In this document: positions 7,003 through 15,771 of the stretch, piece after piece
Position numbering within the stretch: position 1 is the first letter of the stretch
How the letters are laid out: each line of letters begins with the position of its first letter
Assembly: GCA_016871195.1 (NCBI GenBank)
Contig: VFZN01000012.1
Location: 26,024-90,023, forward strand
Length of the DNA stretch: 64,000 nucleotides
Source of the DNA: Acidobacteriota bacterium
GTDB lineage: Bacteria; Acidobacteriota; Vicinamibacteria; Vicinamibacterales; UBA2999
Direction of reading: 5' to 3'
The notes under the pieces: model-generated
The model's database searches: none
What the model saw: only the letters and a program-made list of their open reading frames with translations
Told to the model about the DNA's origin: nothing
Made by a program: the position numbers and the translations under genes

Positions 7003-9030
7003 GTGGCATCTCAGGCGATGGTAGCCGCCCTGGCCGCGGGCTGGCTCGGCGCGGCCCTGGTCTTTCCGCCATCACAGTCACTCTGGCTGCTTTTTGGTGG
7101 CGGTCTCGTCGTGGGCCTGGCGATCTCGCGCTTCATTGCACAGCGACGGGGCATCAGATGGGAACGGCTGCTGTCGGACGAATACGACGCACACGCGCTG
7201 GCCGTGGTGCTGCTTGGCACGTGCGTCTACATGTTGGGGCACAACCACGGCGTATCCTCGGACGGCGTCGTGTACGTGGCGCAACTGCGCAGCCTGGTCT
7301 TCGACCATGACTTCGATATTGCCCGGGAAGTGGAACTGCTGAGGCAACCGGCACGGCCGCACTATGTCGTGCCCGTCGGGCCGCTCGTGGTGTGGAGTCC
7401 GCTCTATCTGCTCGTGGCGCTGATCGACACGGTGGGGCGCGCCGTCGGCTGGTGGTCGGCGCCCGCGGATCCGGGGAGCATTGGCCTCGGCACCGCGTTC
7501 ATCCGCGCCCTCATGTTGTCATCGGTGGCGTTGGCCTCGGCTGGCCTGTGGAGCGTTCACCGCTCCGTGCGGACAGCATTCACCCGCGCCAACACCCTGG
7601 TGACGACGCTGCTGCTGCTGGGGGCGACGCCTCTCACGTGGTACTTCGTCTACGAGCCGACCATGACCCACGCGGCCAGTTTCGGACTCGTGGCGGTGTT
7701 CATTACACGGGCGAGTGACTGGGGCCGACGGCCGTATTCCCGCTCGCAGGCACTGATGCTGGGAGGCCTCATCGGCCTGGCATTCCTCGTGCGGCCGCAG
7801 GATGTGCTCTTCGCGCTCTGGCCGGCCGTGGTCGTGATGACGATGCCCGGGCGCGCGTGGACGGCGCGGGTGCGCGACACGCTGGGGCTGGCGTGGTGGG
7901 CCGGGCTCGGCACGCTGCCGGCCCTGGCGCTGCAGGCGGTCCACAGTCAGGTGGTGTTTTCGCAGTACAGCTACGCCCTGGTCGGCCAGGGCGGGTATCT
8001 GCATCCCTTCGAGTCGCGCTGGCTCGACACGCTGTTTTCGTCGTGGCACGGGTTCCTCTCGTGGCATCCCGTGGCCTACATCGCGGTGATCGGCACCGTC
8101 GCGCTGCTGTGGCGGGACACCCGGTGGGCAGTCACCGCGCTGCTCGTCCTGCTCTCGATGGCCTGGGTCAACGGCTCGACTCAGGACTGGCACGGCAACG
8201 GGTCGTTCGGGGGCCGGCGCTTCAGCAGCATACTGGTGCTGCTGGCCCCGGGGCTCGCCCTGGTGCTCGAGACCGTGTTGCGGCGACCATGGCTGATGCT
8301 GGCGCCGATCGGGGCATTCGGGCTCTGGTGGAACGTGTTGCTGATGGATCAGTTCGCCACGTTCATGGTGCCACGCGAAGAGCGCATCAGCTTTGCGAAG
8401 ATGGTGCGACAGCAGGCCGATCTGCACACGCGGCCGCCGTATCGTTTCCTGTTCACGTTCCCGGCGGATCAGTGGTTTGCCTGGCGCACCGGATTGCCGG
8501 CGGCCAAGTACGACCTGCTGGGCCCCGAGTCGCCGGTCTGGCCGTTTTCCACGGATTTCCCGAGAGAGGCGGAGCGGTTCCTGCTGAGCGGGTGGGATGC
8601 CCCGACCGCCGACGACTTCGGTCAGGGCTGGTGGACGCTGGGACCCGTGGCCGAGCTCGCCGTGCCGCTCGCCTATGAGGGGGGAGGCGTGGCCATCGAC
8701 ATCCGGAGTCGGACGCGTTTCGAGGAGCCGACCTACGAGGTGACGCTCGCCGTCGAGGTCAACGGGGTGACCGTTGGGCGCTTCGCGTCTGGTGTGCCGG
8801 CGGCCAATGACGTGTCACTGACCGTCGCTGGGGAGCAGGCTGCGGAGATCGTCCGCCCCGGCTTCAATGTCATCACGCTGCGACACGTCGATCTGCAGAA
8901 GCGCGATCCGTCCGATCAGCGTCCCGGCGGGACGCTGGCTCGACGCGCCGGACGCGGCACGGCGTGGCCCGTGGCCGTCTACAAGATCACGGTTCGCCCG
9001 GCCGAGGGCCCGGCCTCCGGAACGCCCTGA
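7003..9030 (+). CDS. Multi-pass membrane protein, GT-C-like
   Basis: About 675 residues from GTG 7003, 2 nt after the upstream stop; ATG 7018 is an alternative. Numerous hydrophobic segments fill the first ~480 residues, and a soluble beta-rich tail follows (IRSRTRFEEPTYEVTLAVEV). Early loop residues (NHGVSSDGVVYVAQLRSLVF) resemble the first periplasmic loop of PMT/ArnT-type GT-C glycosyltransferases, where an Asp is catalytic. The segment WHGNGSFGGRRFSSILVLLA is also typical of such membrane proteins. I infer a lipid-linked-sugar glycosyltransferase, without certainty on substrate. The 3' end overlaps the convergent ROK kinase gene by 52 nt. Confidence 0.5.
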   Translation: MASQAMVAALAAGWLGAALVFPPSQSLWLLFGGGLVVGLAISRFIAQRRGIRWERLLSDEYDAHALAVVLLGTCVYMLGHNHGVSSDGVVYVAQLRSLVFDHDFDIAREVELLRQPARPHYVVPVGPLVVWSPLYLLVALIDTVGRAVGWWSAPADPGSIGLGTAFIRALMLSSVALASAGLWSVHRSVRTAFTRANTLVTTLLLLGATPLTWYFVYEPTMTHAASFGLVAVFITRASDWGRRPYSRSQALMLGGLIGLAFLVRPQDVLFALWPAVVVMTMPGRAWTARVRDTLGLAWWAGLGTLPALALQAVHSQVVFSQYSYALVGQGGYLHPFESRWLDTLFSSWHGFLSWHPVAYIAVIGTVALLWRDTRWAVTALLVLLSMAWVNGSTQDWHGNGSFGGRRFSSILVLLAPGLALVLETVLRRPWLMLAPIGAFGLWWNVLLMDQFATFMVPREERISFAKMVRQQADLHTRPPYRFLFTFPADQWFAWRTGLPAAKYDLLGPESPVWPFSTDFPREAERFLLSGWDAPTADDFGQGWWTLGPVAELAVPLAYEGGGVAIDIRSRTRFEEPTYEVTLAVEVNGVTVGRFASGVPAANDVSLTVAGEQAAEIVRPGFNVITLRHVDLQKRDPSDQRPGGTLARRAGRGTAWPVAVYKITVRPAEGPASGTP

Positions 9031-9950
9031 CCTTCCACCGAGGGCCGCTGGGCCCCGGCCCGGCCCAGCCAGGCCGCCCCGCGCACGCCACTGGCGTCGC
9101 CAAAACCTGCGCGGCGCAGGGGCGTATTGACGGCGTCGGAGAACACCCAGCGCGCCCACCGCGCTGGCACCTCGTCGTAGAGCGCCTGGACCTGCGAGAC
9201 CCCGCCGCCCAGAACAATGACATCAGGGTCGAGCATCGTGATGATGAGGGCCAGACTGCGCGCCAGCCGGTCGACGTAGCGGTCGCGTGACGCCTGCGCA
9301 TCGGGATCGCCGTCGCGGGCGGCGGCCGCCAGCGCGTCTGCCGTCATCTGGCGGCCGGTTGTGCGATGAAAGTCGGCCGCCCAGCCCGGACCAGAGACCC
9401 AGGTTTCGATGCACCCGGTGCGGCCGCAGTAACACGGCGGTCCCGGGTATTCGTCGCGGGTCGGCCACGGCAGCGGCAGATGCCCCCACTCGCCGGCAAT
9501 GCGATGTGGCCCTTCGATCATCCGGCCGTCGACGGTGATCCCCCCACCCACGCCCGTGCCCAGAATCACCCCGAAGACGACGGCCGCTCCGGCTCCTGCG
9601 CCGTCGGTCGCTTCAGAGAGGACAAAGCAGTTGGCATCGTTGGCCACGGCGACCGGCCGTGCAAGGCGCGCGGCGAGGTCACGGTCGAGCGCGTGCCCGA
9701 TGAGCCAAGTCGAGTTGGCGTTCTTGACGAGCCCGGTGCCGGGAGACAGGGCGCCGGGAATGCCCACGCCCACAGTGCAGGGGAGCCCCGCGGGGTGCTC
9801 GAGGGCCTGCACGACACCGACGATGGTGTCGAGCGTATCCGCATAGGATCCGCGAGGCGCGGGCACGCGCAGGCGCTGCTGTTCCCGCCCGCCGGCGTCG
9901 AGCCGTACGCCTTCGATTTTTGTCCCCCCGAGGTCGATGCCGATGTGCAT
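8979..9950 (-). CDS. ROK-family sugar kinase (fructokinase-like)
   Basis: 323 residues. ROK kinases phosphorylate fructose, glucose or other hexoses with ATP in the cytoplasm. Visible signatures: N-terminal GIDLGGTKIEGV phosphate loop, VANDANCFVLSEA, GVILGTGVGGG, the ROK pattern RIAGEWGHLPLPWP, and the zinc site PPCYCGRTGCIETWVSG (Cys-x-Cys-x4-Cys), then DPDVIVLGGGVS. The EWGHLPLP and zinc motifs are those of fructokinase (Mak) types, so fructose is the likeliest substrate. I chose ATG 9950 (MHIGIDLGGTK) rather than the earlier GTG because the ROK fold starts there. The C-terminus extends ~30 residues past the usual end, overlapping the convergent neighbour. Confidence 0.85.
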   Translation of the reverse strand: MHIGIDLGGTKIEGVRLDAGGREQQRLRVPAPRGSYADTLDTIVGVVQALEHPAGLPCTVGVGIPGALSPGTGLVKNANSTWLIGHALDRDLAARLARPVAVANDANCFVLSEATDGAGAGAAVVFGVILGTGVGGGITVDGRMIEGPHRIAGEWGHLPLPWPTRDEYPGPPCYCGRTGCIETWVSGPGWAADFHRTTGRQMTADALAAAARDGDPDAQASRDRYVDRLARSLALIITMLDPDVIVLGGGVSQVQALYDEVPARWARWVFSDAVNTPLRRAGFGDASGVRGAAWLGRAGAQRPSVEGQGVPEAGPSAGRTVIL

Positions 9951-10006
9951 GAACGGAACCCCGATTTCCCTGACAAATTCTGACACGGCTTCCCAGAGAA
10001 CCGCCG

Positions 10007-10012
10007 TATACT
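10007..10012 (+). promoter_or_regulatory. Putative -10 (TATACT) of DUF1592 cassette
   Basis: TATACT followed by 10 nt and the ATG at 10023. CTGACA motifs occur at 9970 and 9980, but the second is 21 nt from the hexamer, too far for a standard -35. Confidence 0.4.
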
Positions 10013-10022
10013 CCGCTGTGGT

Positions 10023-12533
10023 ATGTCAGGCGTGTTACAACTTCGGATGGTCAGCCTTATTGCGGCCGGCATCATCGCCGGTTCCCTGTCCCTCACCGGG
10101 GCGCGGCCGGCAGCCGACGGCGTCGGGTCGTCTGCTGAGGGGGGGCGCAACATCGCGGGGCAGGCCGCCCCGTCCGTGCGTCCAGCGCCAGCGCACGCGG
10201 CCCCGAAACCGGCCGGTCTGGCGGTCACCGAACAGAACGCGCTCGTGAAGCAGTACTGCGCGGGATGCCACAGCGACCGGGCGAAGGCGGGCGGACTCAG
10301 CCTCGCCGCGTTCGATGCCGCGTCGGCTGTCGAACATGCGGAGGTGACCGAGAAAGTCATCCGGAAGCTGCGCGCGGGCATGATGCCGCCTGCCGGGGCC
10401 CGTCGCCCCGAGCCGGTCGTGCTGGCGCAACTGACCGAGGCCCTCGAGACCCGCATCGATCGCGCGGCGGCGCTCAGCCCGAATCCCGGGCGCCGCCCGT
10501 TCCAGCGCCTCAATCGCGCGGAATACGCTACCGCGATTCGCGAGCTGCTCGATCTGAAGGTGGATGTCGACGCCTATCTGCCCCCCGACACCATCAGTGA
10601 CGGCTTCGACAATGTGGCCGATGCGCAGGGGTTCTCACCCACGGTGCTCGAGGGCTATCTGCGCGCGGCCAGCGCGATCAGCTCGCTGGCCCTCGGCGAT
10701 GCGACGGCGGCGCCGACCGAAGCGAACTACAAGGTGCCACGCACGGCCTCACAGATGCGGCAGCTCGAGGGGGCCCCCTTCGGCACGCGCGGGGGCATCG
10801 TCGTCGAGCACATCTTCCCGGCGGACGGCGATTACACGTTCCGCATGATGCTGCACTCGATTCCCACGGGGCAGCTGTTCGGCAGCAGCGTGCCGGGCGA
10901 GCAGATTGAGGTGTCGGTGAACGGCGCGCGCGTGGCGCTGCTCGAGATCAACACCCGCATGAGCGAGTCTGACCCGAACGGCATGAATCTCGTCACCCCG
11001 AAGATTCATGTGAAGGCCGGCCCGCAGCGAACAGCTGCCGCGTTCATTTCGCGCTTCGACGCGCCGGTCGATGACCTGATTGCGCCCATCGAGCACACCC
11101 TGGCCGATACGCAGATTGGCGCGGGCTTCGGCGTTACCGCCCTGCCGCACCTGCGCGAGTTTGCCGTCACCGGCCCCATCGCGGTCACCGGCATTTCGCA
11201 GTCACCGAGCCGGCAGCGCATCTTCTCGTGCCGCCCCACGGCGTCGAGCGAGGAAGCGCCGTGTGCCACCGCGATTGTGAAGCGACTGGCCTCGCAGGCC
11301 TATCGGGCCCCGGCGTCGTTCGACGATGTGCGGAAGCTGATGGGGTTCTACGAGCAGGGCCGTCGCGATGGCGACTTTGAGGACGGCGTGCGGATGGCGG
11401 TGCAGGCCATGCTGGCCAGTCCGAAGTTCCTGTTCCGCCTTGAGGAAGTGCCGGCCACGGCGCGGCCAGGCCAGAACTATCGGATTGGCGACGTCGACCT
11501 CGCCAGCCGGCTGTCGTTCTTCATCTGGGGCGCGGGTCCCGACGAGGAACTGCTGACGGTGGCGACCGCTGGCCGCCTGCGGGCGCCCGGTATGCTCGAG
11601 CAGCAGGTGCAGCGCATGCTGCGTGACCGGCGGGCCCAGGCGATGGGCACCCGCTTTGGGTCGCAGTGGTTGCGGCTGCAGGACCTGATGAAGCTGAACC
11701 CTGACGCGCTGCTGTATCCGCAGTATGACCAGACGCTGGCGCAGGGACTCAAGCGTGAGACCGAGCTGCTGTTCGAGGCGATCGTGCGCAATGACCGGCC
11801 CGTGACCGAACTGCTGACGGCCGACTACACGTTCGTCAACGAGCGGGTGGCCAAGCACTATGGCCTGCCGAATGTCACCGGCCCCGAGTTCCGGCGCGTG
11901 GCCCTGCCGGATGCGAACCGGCGTGGCCTGCTGGGGCAGGGCAGCATTCTGGCCCTGACGTCGGTGGCCGACCGCACCTCGCCCGTCCAGCGTGGCAAGT
12001 GGGTGATGGAAGTGCTGCTCGGGTCGCCTCCCCCGGCGCCGCCCCCCAATGTGCCGTCGCTTGACGAGTCGGTGTCGGCTGCCCAGGGGGCCAAGGTGCT
12101 GTCGACGCGCGAGCGCATGGAAGAGCACCGGAAGAATCCCACGTGCAACTCGTGCCACCGCGTGATTGATCCCCTGGGGCTGGCGCTCGAGAATTTCGAC
12201 GTCACCGGCGCCTGGCGCATCCGCGACGGCGACACGGCCGTCGACTCGAATGGCGACCTGTATGACGGCACGAAGATGCAGGGCCCCCAGGGGCTGCGCG
12301 ACGCGCTGCTGCGACACAAGGATGTGTTCCTGCTGAGCTTCACGGAAAGCCTGATGACGTACGGGCTGGGCCGTCGTGTCGAACACTACGACCTGCCGAC
12401 CGTGCGGCGCATTGTGCAGGAGGCCGGGCGTGCGGGTGACCGCATGTCCCAGTTCATCCTGGGTGTGGTGAAGAGTCCGGCGTTCCAGATGGGACGCCTC
12501 GAAGCCGAGACGACGACCGAGGTGGCCCGCTGA
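10023..12533 (+). CDS. DUF1592 family c-type cytochrome, cassette copy 1
   Basis: 836 residues. The signal segment is LIAAGIIAGSLSLTGA. A c-type haem site, CAGCH, is at residues 79-83, and a second CxxCH (CNSCHRVIDPLGLALENFD) is near residue 709. The order of domains fits the planctomycete-cytochrome-C group: haem domain, DUF1587 (PFQRLNRAEYATAIRELLDL), DUF1595, DUF1592 (YRIGDVDLASRLSFFIWG), DUF1588 (with the second haem motif) and DUF1585 (TESLMTYGLGRRVEHYDLPT). The function of this family is not established; exported electron transfer is inferred from the haem motifs. It leads a cassette with a DUF1552 gene 36 nt downstream and an ankyrin gene, and the cassette is repeated at 15772. Confidence 0.9.
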   Translation: MSGVLQLRMVSLIAAGIIAGSLSLTGARPAADGVGSSAEGGRNIAGQAAPSVRPAPAHAAPKPAGLAVTEQNALVKQYCAGCHSDRAKAGGLSLAAFDAASAVEHAEVTEKVIRKLRAGMMPPAGARRPEPVVLAQLTEALETRIDRAAALSPNPGRRPFQRLNRAEYATAIRELLDLKVDVDAYLPPDTISDGFDNVADAQGFSPTVLEGYLRAASAISSLALGDATAAPTEANYKVPRTASQMRQLEGAPFGTRGGIVVEHIFPADGDYTFRMMLHSIPTGQLFGSSVPGEQIEVSVNGARVALLEINTRMSESDPNGMNLVTPKIHVKAGPQRTAAAFISRFDAPVDDLIAPIEHTLADTQIGAGFGVTALPHLREFAVTGPIAVTGISQSPSRQRIFSCRPTASSEEAPCATAIVKRLASQAYRAPASFDDVRKLMGFYEQGRRDGDFEDGVRMAVQAMLASPKFLFRLEEVPATARPGQNYRIGDVDLASRLSFFIWGAGPDEELLTVATAGRLRAPGMLEQQVQRMLRDRRAQAMGTRFGSQWLRLQDLMKLNPDALLYPQYDQTLAQGLKRETELLFEAIVRNDRPVTELLTADYTFVNERVAKHYGLPNVTGPEFRRVALPDANRRGLLGQGSILALTSVADRTSPVQRGKWVMEVLLGSPPPAPPPNVPSLDESVSAAQGAKVLSTRERMEEHRKNPTCNSCHRVIDPLGLALENFDVTGAWRIRDGDTAVDSNGDLYDGTKMQGPQGLRDALLRHKDVFLLSFTESLMTYGLGRRVEHYDLPTVRRIVQEAGRAGDRMSQFILGVVKSPAFQMGRLEAETTTEVAR

Positions 12534-12569
12534 CGGCGGGTCGTGACGAGTGAACGAAGGAGCCTGCTG

Positions 12570-13979
12570 ATGTATCTCACGAAGAAGCACCTGTCGCGCC
12601 GCACTGCCCTCAAGGGCGTGGGCGTGTCGCTGTCGCTGCCGCTGCTCGAGGCCATGATTCCGGCGGGGACGGCGCTGGCGCGCACCGCAGCGGGCAAGGT
12701 CAGGCTGGCGGCCATCGAGATGGTGCATGGCTCGGCCGGGGCCACGACGATCGGGGCGCAGAAGCACCTGTGGTCGCCCAAGGCCACCGGGTCGGCATTC
12801 GACCTCAGCCCCAGCAGCCTGGCGCCCCTCGAGCCGTTCCGCGATGCGCTGACGATCATCAGCAACACCGATGTGCGCAATGCCGAGGCGTTCACGCCGC
12901 CCGAAATCGGTGGCGATCACTTCCGCTCGAGCGCCGTGTTCCTGACGCAGGCTCATCCGCACCAGACGCAGGGCAGTGACGTGCGCGTGGCCACCTCGCT
13001 CGACCAGCTGTACGCGCAGAAATACGGGCAGGACACGCCCATCCCCTCGATGCAGCTCTGCATCGAGAACGTCGACCAGGCTGGCGGCTGTGCGTACGGC
13101 TATGCCTGCGTCTACACCGATACAGTCAGCTGGGCGTCAGCCAGCGAGCCGCTACCGATGGTGCGCGATCCGCGTGCCGCCTTCGACATGCTGTTTGGCG
13201 TCGGCGCGACGCCGGAAGAGCGTGCGGCGCGCCGCCGGGCCGATCGCAGCATCCTCGACTGGGTGACGGCCGAGGTGGCGCAGTTGAAGCGATCGCTCGG
13301 GCCGATGGACCGGGCACGGCTGTCCGAATACCTCGACGATGTGCGCGAAATCGAGCGGCGCATCCAGCGGGTGGAAGCGCAGAACGGCACGGGCGATGCG
13401 CGCGAACTGCCGATGGCGCCGATGGGCGTACCCGATTCGTTCGAAGAGCACGTCAAGCTGATGTTCGACCTGCAGGCGGTCGCGTTTGCGTCGGACATCA
13501 CCCGCGTATTCTCGTTCAAGCTGGGACGCGACGGGTCGAGCCGCGTGTATCCCGACAGCGGTGTGAAGACCGGGTTCCATCCCGCATCGCACCACGGTGA
13601 ACGCGAAGATCGCATCCTCGACTTTGCGAAGATCAACCGCTATCACCTCAGCCTGCTGCCATATTTCCTAGATAAGCTGAAGAAGACGCCGGACGGTGAC
13701 CGGAACCTGCTCGAGAACACCCTCATCCTCTACGGGTCGCCGATGGGTAACTCGAATGTGCACAACCACAAGCGGTGCCCGCTGGTCCTTGCGGGCCACG
13801 CTGGCGGCAAGCTGAAGGGCAACCTGCACATCAAGGCGGCCGACGGCACGCCCATGGCCAACGCGATGCTGTCGATGCTGCATGTCCTCGGGCTCGAAGA
13901 CATGAGCAGCTTCGGTGACAGCACCGAGGCCATGAATCTCAATCACGCCGGCGATACGACGGTCGCTGCCCGGGGTTAA
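12570..13979 (+). CDS. DUF1552 protein, Tat-exported, cassette copy 1
   Basis: 469 residues. The ATG at 12570 has AAGGAG 7 nt upstream and gives MYLTKKHLSRRTALKGVGVS, a Tat-type twin-Arg signal; the GTG at 12543 would bury it. DUF1552 family features include AIEMVHGSAGA, FRSSAVFLTQAHP, DVREIERRIQ, GFHPASHHGE and LILYGSPMGNSNVHNHKRCP. The biochemical role is unknown. The family is consistently found next to DUF1592 cytochromes, so the pair probably acts together outside the cytoplasm. Tat export suggests folding or cofactor loading before export. It closely resembles the copy at 18354, which indicates cassette duplication. Confidence 0.9.
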   Translation: MYLTKKHLSRRTALKGVGVSLSLPLLEAMIPAGTALARTAAGKVRLAAIEMVHGSAGATTIGAQKHLWSPKATGSAFDLSPSSLAPLEPFRDALTIISNTDVRNAEAFTPPEIGGDHFRSSAVFLTQAHPHQTQGSDVRVATSLDQLYAQKYGQDTPIPSMQLCIENVDQAGGCAYGYACVYTDTVSWASASEPLPMVRDPRAAFDMLFGVGATPEERAARRRADRSILDWVTAEVAQLKRSLGPMDRARLSEYLDDVREIERRIQRVEAQNGTGDARELPMAPMGVPDSFEEHVKLMFDLQAVAFASDITRVFSFKLGRDGSSRVYPDSGVKTGFHPASHHGEREDRILDFAKINRYHLSLLPYFLDKLKKTPDGDRNLLENTLILYGSPMGNSNVHNHKRCPLVLAGHAGGKLKGNLHIKAADGTPMANAMLSMLHVLGLEDMSSFGDSTEAMNLNHAGDTTVAARG

Positions 13980-13982
13980 TCC

Positions 13983-15741
13983 GTGACCTCCGCATCACCG
14001 CTCGTGCGTCGGTGGCTCATCCATGTCGGCGCGGGTCTGCTGGGCGCGCTGTGCCTCAATGCGCTTGTGCTCGCGCAGGCGGCGACGGTCACCGATGGGG
14101 CACGCCGTGGCGACCGCGAGGCCGTCCGCACACTGCTCAAGTCAGGGGCCGACGTGAATGCCGCAGAGGGCGATGGCACCACGGCACTGCATTGGGCGGC
14201 CCGGCGTGGCGATGCCGAGTTGGTGCAGATGCTGGTGTCAGCCGGGGCGAACGTCAGGGCCACGACTCGACTCGGGTCGTACACGCCGCTCATGATGGCG
14301 GCGCAGGCCGGGCACAGCGCGGCGGTGGCTGCGCTGCTGGCTGGAGGAGCCGATGTTGAGGCTGCCTCGACGACCGGCACGACCCCGCTCATGTTCGCCG
14401 CACAATCGGGCGATACGCGCAGCCTCGACGACCGGCACGACCCCGCTCATGTTCGCCGCACAATCGGGCGATACGCGCACGGTGACGATGCTCGTCGAAG
14501 GTGGCGCGCGCATTGATGCCCGCGAGTCGGCGATGGAGCAGACCCCGCTGATGTTTGCGGCCGCCAACAACCGCACCGATGTGGTGAAGCTGCTCATCGC
14601 GCGCGGTGCCGACAAGGCCGCGACCTCGAGGGTGACCGATCTCAACAAGCTGTCGATGGGCGGTTTCGGCGGTGGTCGTCGCGGCACCGGCGGTGCGCCG
14701 ACGGCCGGCAATCGTCCGGTCGACGTCGCGGGTGTGACGCGGCAGTATCGCTACAACGAACTGGTCGGCACTTCCGGTGGAATCACCCCTCTGCAGCTGG
14801 CGGCACGCCAGGGTTTCTTCGACACGGTGAAGGCGCTGGTCGAGGCCGGGGCCGACGTGAATCAGCGGAATCCCGGCGACCAGTCGACGGCGCTGGTCGT
14901 CGCGACCGTCAACGGGCACTTCGACGTGGGCGTGTATCTGCTCGAGCACGGTGCCGATCCCAATCTCGCGACCGACAACGGCCTGGCGCCGCTGTACGGC
15001 ACGCTCAACGTGCAGTGGGCACCGAAGGCCAACTATCCGCAGCCGCGCGCCTACCTGCAGCAATCGGTGACGCACATCGAATTCATGAAGCAGCTGCTGG
15101 CTCGCGGTGCGGATCCGAATCGACGTCTGGTGCGGAAGATCTGGTACTCCGGCTACAACTTCGACCTGGCCGGTATCGATGAAGTCGGCGCGACGCCCTT
15201 CTGGCGCGCGGCCTACGGCGGTGATCTCGAGGCCATGAACCTGTTGCTGGCCGCTGGGGCTGACCCCCTGATTCCGACGACCAAGCCTGCGGGCCGGCCG
15301 CCGACCGGCGATGGCGACCGCTTCAATGTGCAGGATGTGTCCGGCTTGCCGCCGGTTCCCGTGGGGGGGCCTGGTGTGACACCGCTGCACGCGGCGACGG
15401 GGGCGGGCTATGCCGAAGGGTTCGCGGCCAACTCGCACCGCTACGCGCCGTCGGGCCTGCTGGCGACGGTCAGGTTTCTCGTCGAGCGCACGGGCGCCGA
15501 TGTGAATACGGTCGACCACGAGGGCAATACGCCGCTACACAATGCGTCGGCGCGTGGCGATGTGGCGATGATTGAATATCTGGTCTCGAAAGGGGCCGAC
15601 GTCAAGCGGGTGAATCGCGAAGGGCAAACGACGGCCGACATGGCCAATGGCCCGGTGCAACGCACCCAGCCGTTCCCCGAAGCGCTCAAGCTGCTCGAGA
15701 GCCTCGGTGCGGTGAACAATCACAAGTGTGTGTCCTGCTGA
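13983..15741 (+). pseudogene. Ankyrin-repeat exported protein, frameshifted
   Basis: The gene starts at GTG 13983, 3 nt after the DUF1552 stop, with a signal-like segment (HVGAGLLGALCLNALVLAQA). The first part, with ankyrin repeats (GADVNAAEGDGTTALHWAAR), runs in one frame to 14516; the rest continues in another frame to 15741. The shift coincides exactly with a perfect 58-bp tandem duplication (14364-14421 and 14422-14479). Removing one copy restores a single frame of about 566 residues, close to the 560-residue paralogue at 19817. The intact protein would carry many ankyrin repeats and end in NNHKCVSC. It is either a real, possibly reversible, slippage mutation or a sequencing or assembly error. 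Confidence 0.85.
14364..14479 (+). repeat. Perfect 58-bp tandem duplication
   Basis: Copies at 14364-14421 and 14422-14479 are identical base for base. 58 is not a multiple of three, so the duplication shifts the ankyrin gene frame. Flanking bases differ on both sides, fixing the unit length. Confidence 0.97.
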
Positions 15742-15771
15742 GGCAGGACCGTTATCGGCAGAGGGTGTGGC

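Noticed and set aside
11202..12962. A 586-codon open frame on the minus strand
   Set aside because: It is antisense to the DUF1592 and DUF1552 genes, has Arg/His/Gln-rich composition typical of shadow frames in GC-rich DNA and shows no domain.
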